Assembly (NCBI RefSeq): GCF_017873715.1
Contig: NZ_JAGGKM010000005.1
Location: 124,001-188,000, forward strand
From: Cytobacillus luteolus
GTDB lineage: Bacteria; Bacillota; Bacilli; Bacillales; Bacillaceae_L
Length of the DNA: 64,000 nucleotides
Reading direction: 5' to 3'
In this document: positions 1-7,759 of the stretch, piece by piece
Layout: the number at the start of each line of letters is the position of its first letter
Position numbering within the stretch: position 1 is the stretch's first letter
Notes under the pieces: model-generated
The model's input: only the letters and a program-made list of their open reading frames with translations
Told to the model about the DNA's origin: nothing
Database searches by the model: none
Translations under genes and position numbers: made by a program

Positions 1-60
1 CTGTAATAGGTTCTTAACTGAGACCGAGGGAAGGGTCCAACTTCCCACCGTGTTGATTTA
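1..60 (+). other. 5' window edge, possible 3' end of a structured RNA
   Basis: No reading frame is visible. The stretch holds a small GGGAAG/CTTCCC hairpin and runs directly into a strong terminator, which looks like the 3' end of a transcript whose body lies left of the window. It could be a non-coding RNA such as 6S or just a 3' UTR. I cannot identify it. Confidence 0.25.
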
Positions 61-63
61 AAC

Positions 64-110
64 AAAAAAAGCGAGTTCTCACTTTTGATAGTGAAAACTC
101 GCTTTTTTTT
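64..110 (+). terminator. Rho-independent terminator
   Basis: A 12-bp stem (GCGAGTTCTCAC with GTGAAAACTCGC, one G-U pair) is followed by eight T. An A-run on the 5' side would also let it work in reverse. Confidence 0.85.
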
Positions 111-330
111 TGGAATGTGACATTGGGCGGAACACGGGGACTGATCTCGTGTTTGTTTGTTTCGCTAAACGAAGCAAACACAAGAAACGTGTGCTAGTGT
201 TTCAATGTTGAAGAGGAATACTGGTACCGTCTTTTTTGAAATATTACCAACCCAACTGTATGAAGTGTCTTTTTCTTTTTCCAAAAAAGCCTTATAATAT
301 CTTTATAAATCCAAATTGAGGTGATTTAAG

Positions 331-543
331 ATGGCCAAATCAAATGCAAAAAAATTGCGTAAAAAAATGGAACGAGAAGGTAGGAGAAACCCTGAATTAA
401 GTAGAAGTCCCTTTGCACTTGTTGACTTGCGTTCCAGAAAAACGAAAACGAAAAAAGATGTTTTATACCGTAATAAGCACAAGAACCAGTTTTCCAAAGA
501 TGGAAGAGATGGTTCTTTTTATTTTGTTTTTCTCCTGAGTTAG
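331..543 (+). CDS. Small basic protein of unknown function
   Basis: A 70-residue, very basic protein starting MAKSNAKKLRKKMEREGR, preceded by a GAGGTG ribosome binding site about 8 nt before the ATG. It has no signal peptide or membrane segment. Its composition (Lys/Arg-rich N-terminal half, then an RKTKTKK stretch) resembles short conserved Bacillus proteins that may bind nucleic acid, but I cannot name the family with certainty. The last dozen or so codons lie inside a terminator-like hairpin (481-535), so the natural stop has probably been lost and the tail GSFYFVFLLS is likely read-through sequence. It stands alone, with an AT-rich gap of about 280 bases on its 3' side. Confidence 0.65.
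   Translation: MAKSNAKKLRKKMEREGRRNPELSRSPFALVDLRSRKTKTKKDVLYRNKHKNQFSKDGRDGSFYFVFLLS
481..535 (+). terminator. Terminator-like hairpin inside the 3' end of the small basic gene
   Basis: AAGAACCA pairs with TGGTTCTT and is followed by T-rich sequence. The hairpin lies before the stop codon of the 331-543 frame. It closely resembles the hairpin at 1993-2038. Confidence 0.7.
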
Positions 544-825
544 AGTGTAATAGTAAAACTAAATTAGAAATTTTGTTCTGGTTGTTGTTAACATTCCATC
601 AACTATCACAAATGCTAAAATACCTAAATAGATTACATATTATTACAAACAATAAGAAAATATGCCTATATTTATATTTTACTATAAATTCAAGAGAAAA
701 TAGGAGTAAATGAGTGATTATGTAAGGATTTTGGCCTGTAACCAAAAATTCAGAGATATGAAAAATAGAGTAAAATGTAGAAAAATGTGTTTTTTTGGAG
801 GGGCAAAATATGAAGGAAATATCAA

Positions 826-1980
826 TTGGATTGCTTAGTATTGTTAGCCATTTTTATTAATATGCTTTTCGAAACCTACACCATCTTAGTTCCTATCATT
901 TTCCCCTTCACAGTTTTAGCCTTTTCCCTTTTGTTACTACGATCTAGTAAACGATATAAGAAAATAGTAAACGTTAAAAAAAGACTTACGTATATTTTAG
1001 AGTCTTTACCAGTTGGAATTATTACATTTGAAGCAAAAAACTCTGTCTATTCTCTGAATGTGTCAGCGAAAAAGATATTACAAGTAGATTGTCATGATGT
1101 GAAAAGAGTAGTCGATAAACCGACTGGGAAAGAGAATGAAGTGTTTTGGAATCTTTTATCCTCAGATGAAATGTTTCAGAATGTAAAATTAATATATAAA
1201 AGCTCAGATGGTAGTTATCGTATTTTACTCGTTTCTCAATCACCAATGATCAAATCCGATGACCATTTAATGGGGAGAATTTTTCATTTTATTGATGTTA
1301 CTGAAGAAGAAGAGCGTAATAAGAGAATGTGGGAGTCCGAAAAGGAAGCTGTTCTTCGAGGGGTTGTGGCAAGAGCGGCCCATGAAATCCGAAATCCCTT
1401 AACCGTTATCAGTGGCTTTTTATCCGTTTTAGAGGAAAAATCAGAAGCGAAAGAATGGCAAGTTTCTCTTATGTTGAAAGAACTGGATAGGATGAATGCT
1501 ATTGTAGACGATATGCTATTATTGGCAAAGCCTGGGGCACCTTTATTGAAGGAAGCTTATATTGAGGATATACTTAACGAGATTTTACCATTATATAATC
1601 AGTCACAAGACACTAAGAATATTCAATTTCAAGTGAAACTACATCCTGAGCCATTGCTACTAGATTCAAGACAAATAACTCAAGTTCTATACAATCTTAT
1701 AAGAAATAGCTGTGAAGCAATGGGTGAGTTTGGTGAGATAAAGATTGAATCTTGTATTGAAGATGATAAGTACTGCCTTTTTATAAAGGATACTGGATCA
1801 GGGATACCTGTTGAGATACAAGAAAAGTTATTTGAACCTTTCGTTACCTGTAAAGAAACTGGTACGGGACTGGGACTGACAATTGTTCAGCAAATAATAG
1901 AAAATCATGGGGGAACAATTGAATTATACTCAAACTCAAAGGATGGGGTTACATTTTTAATAGTACTATCGTTAAAATAA
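826..1980 (+). CDS. Membrane sensor histidine kinase, N-terminally shortened
   Basis: A 384-residue kinase. Two short hydrophobic stretches (about 5-40) are followed by a PAS-like sensor (about 50-165), a HisKA domain with the phospho-acceptor His near 186 in AHEIRNP, and an HATPase_c domain with the N box NLIRNSCEAM (about 300), DTGSGIP and GTGLGL. From the second hydrophobic stretch onward it aligns with the 571-residue kinase at 21604-23319, but it lacks that protein's first 185 or so membrane residues. The H-box style resembles sporulation kinases. The start is TTG, with AAGGA 8 nt upstream. A better ribosome site (GGAGGGG at 797-803) serves an ATG at 810 whose frame stops after 17 codons, so a small deletion or frameshift near the start is likely. 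No response regulator is adjacent. Confidence 0.8.
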   Translation: MDCLVLLAIFINMLFETYTILVPIIFPFTVLAFSLLLLRSSKRYKKIVNVKKRLTYILESLPVGIITFEAKNSVYSLNVSAKKILQVDCHDVKRVVDKPTGKENEVFWNLLSSDEMFQNVKLIYKSSDGSYRILLVSQSPMIKSDDHLMGRIFHFIDVTEEEERNKRMWESEKEAVLRGVVARAAHEIRNPLTVISGFLSVLEEKSEAKEWQVSLMLKELDRMNAIVDDMLLLAKPGAPLLKEAYIEDILNEILPLYNQSQDTKNIQFQVKLHPEPLLLDSRQITQVLYNLIRNSCEAMGEFGEIKIESCIEDDKYCLFIKDTGSGIPVEIQEKLFEPFVTCKETGTGLGLTIVQQIIENHGGTIELYSNSKDGVTFLIVLSLK

Positions 1981-1992
1981 TATCTTTTTCAC

Positions 1993-2038
1993 AAGAACCA
2001 TTTCCAAGTCTGGATGAGATGGTTCTTTTTGGTTTTAT
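1993..2038 (+). terminator. Rho-independent terminator of the kinase gene
   Basis: AAGAACCA pairs with TGGTTCTT, followed by TTTTTGGTTTTATTTT. It lies 12 bases after the stop codon. Confidence 0.85.
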
Positions 2039-2256
2039 TTTATAAGTGGATCAGAGCTGTTGTATATCCTTAGTATTTATTGACTAATACTTACCATTAG
2101 TAACCTTGTATGAATATACCAGTGACTTTAAATAGGGGATTATGATATATGAATAAAAGGGAATAGTTAATGGTAAGAAGTTTTTTTGAGCAGTCATTAC
2201 TGTCATGGACGGTTTGAACAATCAAAAACGTAATATTAAGTCTAGGAAGTGATGTA

Positions 2257-4098
2257 TTGCTAAGGATCCCATTTGATAATAAACAAAAAAGTATATATCT
2301 GTTACTTATTGCTCTTTTCACATTCGGGTGGTTAATTAAAACACTAATTTTCATTAGAGAAATGGAAATGGAACCACATATCCTCCTTCTGTTATTATCC
2401 TCGTTGAGTATAGGATTAGTAACAGTAGGCTTGTTATCAAATCATAAGTTCACAAATTATATGGCTGCCATTTTTTATATTTTAGTTTCATGCCTACATT
2501 ATGCAGACGTTGTATATCAAAGGTATTATCATGCGATCTTACGAATTGAATTGGTGGCAGTAGCGGGACAATTAAGAACGGTTCATGATTCTGTTCTTTC
2601 GTTGTTAACCTGGAGTGATGTTGTATATTTCATTGATATTCCGATTCTCCTGCTTATTTTATTCTTAATAAAGCGGCCAGTCGTGAAAACAAAGCGTTAT
2701 ATGTTACTTCCAGGAATTCTCCTGCTACTTGTAATTTCTTTTACTTCTTTTAAATTTACCTACTCGGACCAATATAAAGTATCCTTAACAGGGGTGGTAC
2801 CAGCCCATGTAAATGATGTCTTTAGAACACTTTATGATAAATTTTATATAGCAGAAACATTCCTTAAAGGGGAAACACTGAAAGAGGTAAGGGGAGCGCT
2901 TGAACAAAAGTTCGAAGAACAAAAGAGTTTGCCGGAATTCGGGAAGTATAAAGGGAAAAATTTAATTGTTGTGCAAGCCGAATCTCTTAACACCTTTCCG
3001 GTGGGTCTGAAGATTGAAGGAGAATCAATCACACCTAATATAGATGAATTGATAAACACAAGTCATTACTACCCCAATACCTTCTTACAAATTGGAAGAG
3101 GGAACACATCTGATGCGGAATTTGTAGCCAATAATTCTTTATACCCTATGAGTCATCTAGGTGTATATAAGCGATATCCAGACAATCACTATTTGTCTTT
3201 GGGAAATGTACTAAAGGAAAATGGGTACTCGACAAGTGCGACACATGGTAACCTCCCTGAGTTTTGGAATCGCCTCGCTGCTTACGATGCCCAGGGATAT
3301 GAAGAGTTTTACCATAGTGAACACTCTAGCATTCGTTCAGATGAGATAATAGGATTGGGAATCTCTGACGAGAGCATGTTTACCCAAATGATTGACATTT
3401 ATAAGCAAGAACAAAAGCCCTTTTATAATTTTTTTGTTACATTAACCTTGCATCGTCCTTTTATTTTACCTGAACAATATCAATACCTTCAATTACCCGG
3501 ACACTTTGAAGATACTCCTACAGGAAACTACTTGCAAAGTGTACGCTATTTTGATGAGGCTCTAGGTATATTTATTGAAAAACTTAAAGAAGAAGGCTTA
3601 TGGGATGAAACAATTTTCGTCATGTATGGTGACCATTATGGACCAGTGCCAAGTGATGCTGAAGAAATCTATGATTTAACAGGAGTTGTCTTTGATAAAA
3701 AGGAAAGCTTTAAAGTACCACTCATTATTCATCATCCAGGTCAAACGGAAGGTGAATTACACACATCAGTTGGAAGCCAAATGGATATTTATCCAACACT
3801 TTCTGTATTGCTCGGAATCAACCAACCACTAATACAACTAGGAACAAGTTTAGATGCGAATAAAGAGAAAATCGTTGGCTTTGCTTATGAAACAACAAAA
3901 TATAGCTTTTACTCAGATGACTTTGATTATCTAGCTTCACATGACGGTGTGTTTGAACATGGTGTCTGTATAGACAATACTTCCAATTCAGAGATAGATG
4001 TAAGCTATTGTAGGGAAGGTTATGACAAAGTGCTGCAGGATATACGTCTCTCAGGAACACTTCTCAAACATAACTTTATAACGAAAATATTTGAATAG
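2257..4098 (+). CDS. LTA-synthase-type membrane sulfatase / phosphoglycerol transferase
   Basis: A 613-residue protein with five N-terminal membrane helices (about 12-170), a linker and an extracytoplasmic alkaline-phosphatase/sulfatase domain. GRGNTSDAEF contains the nucleophilic Thr near 284. ESLNTFP, a metal-ligand MYGDHYG motif near 457, and HRPF fit the LtaS/YfnI/YqgS family, which moves glycerol phosphate from phosphatidylglycerol to lipoteichoic acid outside the membrane. Length is typical for the family. The start is TTG, with AGGAAG 7 nt upstream; an ATG at 2252 is closed at once by a stop. It is a single-gene unit ended by the shared terminator at 4107-4180. Which paralogue it is (main synthase, primase or stress enzyme) cannot be told from sequence alone. 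Confidence 0.88.
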   Translation: MLRIPFDNKQKSIYLLLIALFTFGWLIKTLIFIREMEMEPHILLLLLSSLSIGLVTVGLLSNHKFTNYMAAIFYILVSCLHYADVVYQRYYHAILRIELVAVAGQLRTVHDSVLSLLTWSDVVYFIDIPILLLILFLIKRPVVKTKRYMLLPGILLLLVISFTSFKFTYSDQYKVSLTGVVPAHVNDVFRTLYDKFYIAETFLKGETLKEVRGALEQKFEEQKSLPEFGKYKGKNLIVVQAESLNTFPVGLKIEGESITPNIDELINTSHYYPNTFLQIGRGNTSDAEFVANNSLYPMSHLGVYKRYPDNHYLSLGNVLKENGYSTSATHGNLPEFWNRLAAYDAQGYEEFYHSEHSSIRSDEIIGLGISDESMFTQMIDIYKQEQKPFYNFFVTLTLHRPFILPEQYQYLQLPGHFEDTPTGNYLQSVRYFDEALGIFIEKLKEEGLWDETIFVMYGDHYGPVPSDAEEIYDLTGVVFDKKESFKVPLIIHHPGQTEGELHTSVGSQMDIYPTLSVLLGINQPLIQLGTSLDANKEKIVGFAYETTKYSFYSDDFDYLASHDGVFEHGVCIDNTSNSEIDVSYCREGYDKVLQDIRLSGTLLKHNFITKIFE

Positions 4099-4106
4099 AT
4101 GTTGTT

Positions 4107-4180
4107 TTAAAAAAGAAACCACCCGATATCAATGATCTGCATAATTAGAAGTGCAGTTCATTGACCGAGGTGGTTTTTTA
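4107..4180. terminator. Bidirectional terminator between convergent genes
   Basis: AAAAAAGAAACCACC pairs with GGTGGTTTTTTATT around an internally structured loop. It gives U-tails in both directions and separates the LTA-synthase-like gene from the convergent kinase. Confidence 0.85.
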
Positions 4181-5800
4181 TTGGTTAGAAACATTGCAAT
4201 CGTGTGATTGCGGCAACCATATAGTAAATGTTGTACCTTTTCCTTTTTCACTTTCTGCGTTTATTCTTCCCTTATGCAACTCTATCAAATTGTAGCTCAT
4301 AGATAATCCTAGACCTAAGCCATATTTTTTAGTCGAATAAAAGGGAGTAGATAGTTTTTCTAACATATCTTTATCCATACCTATTCCATCATCACTTATT
4401 ATTACTTCAATCCCGTTTTCAAGTTTACTCTGCTGGATAACAATTGATATGTTCCCATTAAAGTCCACAGCTTCAAAGGAATTCTGAAGAATATTTAAAA
4501 AGACCTGTTTTATTTTATCCTTGTCGATATAAACTTTATCTTTATAAAGAGCTTGGTAATGAATCTTTATGTTTTTACTTCTCCATTCATTTTCCATTAA
4601 CGTCAAAATATCTTCAATTAGTTCATTTATGCCAACACTAGTCTTTACGATTTCTTTTTGTTCAGGTTTAGCCATCATTACAAATTGCTGAACTAGATTT
4701 TTTATTCTTTCTAATTCACTGAAGATGATTCTGAAATATTCATTTTGTCTATGGTCATCTGTTTTTAAATTTCTTTTAAGTAAATCTAATAACCCTATGA
4801 TTGACGTGAGGGGATTTCTAATTTCATGAGCAAGTCCCGCACTTATTTTTCCTATTGCTGATAATTTCTCACTTACCATCAGTTGTCTTTCTAATTCTAA
4901 TCTTTCTGTAATATCTCTAAACTGACCAAATACACCAATGATTTGGTTGGATTCATCATAGATTGGAAAAGAGTCAAACATAAAAATCCTTTTTGAGATC
5001 GATATTTCAATGTTTTCATACTTTTTTTTGTTTCGTAAAACAGTGCCCATATATTCGCCAATAACCATTAACTCAGTAACTGGACGATTGAGGATATCTT
5101 CTTTTTTACAGGCTAAAGTTGTCTCAGCATAAGGATTTATCTCAACTATTTTTCCTGCATCATTCGTTATAATGATCCCGTTTCGGCTGTTCTCAATCAA
5201 TACCTGATTCAAAACTAATAATTTCTTATTCTGCTTCTTTACTTCAACCTCACGTTCAATGGAATCTACAGCAGACCGCAGTAATCCCAAATGGAAAGCA
5301 CTTGACTGTTGCAAGGCCATCATGACCGAAATCGTCCCACTTATCTTATCTGAAGAATAAAATGGTACAGAAAAACAAGCACTTTCGTGTAAATAATGAA
5401 AGAAATGATCTGTTCCAAAGAGTTGTACAGGTTCCCTCATTTTTAGTGCCATTTCAATACTGTTGGTTCCTGCTTCGTCTTCCTTTAGTTTAATTCCGGT
5501 GGTTAAGCCTAATGATTCAATCTGACCTTTTATGGTCTCATCTCCGTAAATTTCTATAATATATCCTTCATGATTAGTAATAACGATCAAAACAGCTGTC
5601 CCAGCTAAATCAGATATTAATTTTGTCATAAATTTTCTTGCTACAGAAGTAATATCTTCAATCTCACCCTTCTTTTGCTCGAGCATACTTTTGGTAAGCT
5701 TTTCTTTAGGGGCAGAAAATTCATAAGGATTCAATTGGTGTTCAAAAAGACATCTTTTATGTGAATTCATGATATATGTTTCTCTAGATTCTCTCATCAT
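4178..5800 (-). CDS. Cytoplasmic GAF-PAS sensor histidine kinase
   Basis: About 540 residues with no membrane segment. A GAF domain of the type seen in acetoin/glycerol regulators (about 45-180, including the EAGTNSIEMAL and ACFSVPF stretches) is followed by a PAS domain (about 195-305), HisKA with AHEIRNP (His near 322) and HATPase_c with DDGIGM and GLGLGLS. It should sense a soluble ligand and phosphorylate a regulator not encoded nearby. The open frame begins at a TTG at 5818, but AGGG sits 7 nt before the ATG at 5800, so I prefer 5800. The 3' end lies in a bidirectional terminator. The architecture recalls one-component activators in which the sigma-54 domain is replaced by a kinase core. 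Confidence 0.85.
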   Translation of the reverse strand: MMRESRETYIMNSHKRCLFEHQLNPYEFSAPKEKLTKSMLEQKKGEIEDITSVARKFMTKLISDLAGTAVLIVITNHEGYIIEIYGDETIKGQIESLGLTTGIKLKEDEAGTNSIEMALKMREPVQLFGTDHFFHYLHESACFSVPFYSSDKISGTISVMMALQQSSAFHLGLLRSAVDSIEREVEVKKQNKKLLVLNQVLIENSRNGIIITNDAGKIVEINPYAETTLACKKEDILNRPVTELMVIGEYMGTVLRNKKKYENIEISISKRIFMFDSFPIYDESNQIIGVFGQFRDITERLELERQLMVSEKLSAIGKISAGLAHEIRNPLTSIIGLLDLLKRNLKTDDHRQNEYFRIIFSELERIKNLVQQFVMMAKPEQKEIVKTSVGINELIEDILTLMENEWRSKNIKIHYQALYKDKVYIDKDKIKQVFLNILQNSFEAVDFNGNISIVIQQSKLENGIEVIISDDGIGMDKDMLEKLSTPFYSTKKYGLGLGLSMSYNLIELHKGRINAESEKGKGTTFTIWLPQSHDCNVSNQ

Positions 5801-6020
5801 TATAATCCCTATCTTCAAAAGTATTTGTAAGTAAGTTAATCAATTCAGATTATGATACTTTAATTTTAAAGGATAGTAAGATGCTTGTATATTGCTAATG
5901 TAACCCATTTATAATAACTTCCAAAGATAGATTAAACGTTTTTATGGAAATAGATAGTAAATATAATATAAGATATTACTAGAAACGAATATCTATAAAC
6001 TGAAAGGTAAAATAACTATT

Positions 6021-6602
6021 ATGAATAAATTAGTAAAAGAAGTGTTTGATTGGGTAAAAAGTATTCTTATAGCAGTTATAGTCATCTTCCTAATTTCCAC
6101 TTTTATCACACAACATTACGCAGTCAATGGGGAGTCTATGGAACCAACTCTTGAAGGTAATGAGCCTAATCAGGATAGAGTATTGATTAATAAACTTGCT
6201 AAGCCAGATTATGGTGATATCGTGATCGTGGATAGTCGGCTTGAGAGAGAGAGGTCATTGAAAGATGAGATAATAGACAATCCTCTCGTGAAGCTTTTTA
6301 ATGACAATAGCACAGAAACTAGTTTTTGGATTAAAAGAGTGATTGGCTTACCAGGTGACCTTATTGAAAGTAGAAATGGAAGTATCTATCGAAATGGAGA
6401 GAAATTGGAAGAGTCGTTTATATTAGAAGAGATGACGATTTCCTTTGAACCGGTAGTTGTACCTAAAGATGCCATATACCTTATGGGTGACAACAGGAAT
6501 AATAGCCTCGATAGCACAGAAGTGGGACCATTCCCTATTTCAAATATTATAGGAGAGGTATATATTAGATTTTATCCTTTTAGTAGATTTGGATTGTTTT
6601 AA
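6021..6602 (+). CDS. lepB: Type I signal peptidase (P-type)
   Basis: A 193-residue S26A peptidase. One N-terminal membrane helix (about 12-32) is followed by the nucleophilic Ser near 39 in NGESMEPTL, the general-base Lys near 104 in IKRVIGLPGD and the GDNRNNSLDS box. It cleaves Sec signal peptides on the outer membrane face. A GAAAGGTAAAATAACTATT leader precedes the ATG. It lies directly upstream of comQ, but the comQ promoter region with ComA-like half-sites lies between them, so it is probably a separate unit. Length matches Bacillus SipS/SipT types. The window also encodes an ER-type (SipW-like) peptidase at 18765-19892. Confidence 0.92.
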   Translation: MNKLVKEVFDWVKSILIAVIVIFLISTFITQHYAVNGESMEPTLEGNEPNQDRVLINKLAKPDYGDIVIVDSRLERERSLKDEIIDNPLVKLFNDNSTETSFWIKRVIGLPGDLIESRNGSIYRNGEKLEESFILEEMTISFEPVVVPKDAIYLMGDNRNNSLDSTEVGPFPISNIIGEVYIRFYPFSRFGLF

Positions 6603-6640
6603 GCAACTTTAAATTGTATATCAACAAAAGGAGTTTTTAC

Positions 6641-6717
6641 CCGCAACAATTTGCGGTAAAACGAAATGCGGATTTCGGTGCTAGGTCAGATGTCTTTTAT
6701 TACACTTATCCTATAAT
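6641..6717 (+). promoter_or_regulatory. Candidate ComA-dependent comQ promoter
   Basis: CCGCAA (6641-6646), TTGCGG (6651-6656) and TGCGG (6667-6671) match half-sites of the B. subtilis ComA box TTGCGG-N4-CCGCAA. TTGCGG-TAAA-ACGAAA has the right spacing with a 4/6 second half. A TATAAT at 6712-6717 has no good -35, as at activator-dependent promoters. The sites would be centred near -65. Confidence 0.5.
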
Positions 6718-6745
6718 CATTTTTATTTCGGGATGGGGTAGTAGA

Positions 6746-7657
6746 TTGCATAATGTAAACAGACAGCAAATAATGAAAGAGATGATGAATTTACTTGAAG
6801 TTGATAACTTACACCAGCAATTTAAGTTTCTAGTAAAAGAGTGTTTAAATAGTAAAAGAAATTTTATCTTTGGAGAGCTCGCTATCCTTCATTATCGTAT
6901 TTTTAAAGGGAAGGATAAGTTTATTAATAATAATAAGATAGCTGCAATTGTTGAACTTTTCATCATGTGCTATGAAATGATTGACAATTTAAGAGATAAG
7001 AAACAAATGAATATACCAGTATTTAACTCAATTGTGGTTAATAATGAGGTAGGGTTAATGGTATTGTGTAATAATTGGATTACTAGTATACCAATGCCTG
7101 AAAAGAATCGCGTTAAAGTAAAAAGAGCAATTCTTAATCACTTTTTAAATTATAGTAGTGGGAAGCCTCTGAAAAATGTTCATTCAGAAAAGGATTACAT
7201 AGAAAGTGTTCGCTTAAAATCGGGAAAATTAACTTCTCTTGCCAGTGTAATCGGCTCATTGTGTGGGACGACTGATGAGAAGGACTTGACAACTGTTCGA
7301 AAGTATTCAGAACAAATCGGAGTCATTTCCCAGATAAATAAGGACTTAGAGAACATTTTAAGGACAGATGATGAAAATGATTTACTTAATTGGCCCAGCA
7401 GAACGCTACCAATTCATTATTTGTCACAAGGACAAAATCAGGAGTCACAAGATGTAATGTCAGCTATAAAGCTAGGTGAAGTTTACGTTGAACAGAAGTT
7501 ACCACAATTAGTCGAAAAGGTAAAATGTTCGGGAGTCACCGATTATATTAAAATAGTTCACAAATTCCATCAACTTATAGCGTTGAGTTACCTTGTGGAA
7601 TTAAATATAGATGAAAGTGATAGAAGACTTATTGAGGATTATATTCCGGCCCCTTAA
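6746..7657 (+). CDS. comQ: ComQ-type isoprenyl transferase for quorum-sensing pheromone
   Basis: A member of the polyprenyl-synthase fold family resembling ComQ, which prenylates the Trp of pre-ComX. SKRNFIFGELAILHY matches the N-terminal ComQ block, ELFIMCYEMIDNLRD matches the first Asp-rich motif, and RLKSGKLTSLASVIGSLCG and IGVISQINKDLENIL match later helices. The first Asp-rich motif reads DNLRD instead of DDxxD, so activity may be altered. The open frame extends back to 6614, but that part overlaps the promoter. GGATGGGG lies 7 nt before a TTG at 6746 (303 residues), and an ATG at 6773 (MKEMMNLLEVDNL) is the other option. B. subtilis ComQ is about 300 residues. comP and comA follow, but no comX of normal size is visible. 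Confidence 0.82.
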   Translation: MHNVNRQQIMKEMMNLLEVDNLHQQFKFLVKECLNSKRNFIFGELAILHYRIFKGKDKFINNNKIAAIVELFIMCYEMIDNLRDKKQMNIPVFNSIVVNNEVGLMVLCNNWITSIPMPEKNRVKVKRAILNHFLNYSSGKPLKNVHSEKDYIESVRLKSGKLTSLASVIGSLCGTTDEKDLTTVRKYSEQIGVISQINKDLENILRTDDENDLLNWPSRTLPIHYLSQGQNQESQDVMSAIKLGEVYVEQKLPQLVEKVKCSGVTDYIKIVHKFHQLIALSYLVELNIDESDRRLIEDYIPAP

Positions 7658-7688
7658 ATTACTCACCTTAACTAGAATTCCATTTTAA
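7611..7688 (+). other. 25-codon ORF at the expected comX position
   Basis: The frame starts at an ATG inside the 3' end of comQ (MKVIEDLLRIIFRPL...) and stops after 25 codons. ComX precursors are usually about 50-70 residues, often overlap comQ and start with M-[KQ]-x-I/L..., so this could be a decayed or unusual comX. It has no Trp and only a poor ribosome site, so chance is equally likely. Confidence 0.2.
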
Positions 7689-7702
7689 ATATAGTATACT
7701 AT

Positions 7703-7740
7703 AGTGGTAGACAGACTTCTTTAGAACTACCACTTTCTTG
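7703..7740 (+). promoter_or_regulatory. Hairpin between comQ and comP
   Basis: AGTGGTAG pairs with CTACCACT (7703-7710 / 7727-7734), followed by TTCTTG. It could lower read-through from comQ into comP. The T-run is weak. Confidence 0.4.
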
Positions 7741-7759
7741 TTAAGGGATTGAAAAAATC

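Noticed and set aside
810-860. ATG at 810 with a strong ribosome site as the start of the first kinase
   Set aside because: Its frame meets TAA after 17 codons and is not the kinase frame. The kinase frame has a stop at 811, so it can only start at the TTG at 826.
6614-6745. N-terminal extension of ComQ from 6614
   Set aside because: It covers the putative ComA sites and the TATAAT, and the residues do not fit ComQ; homology begins near 6773.
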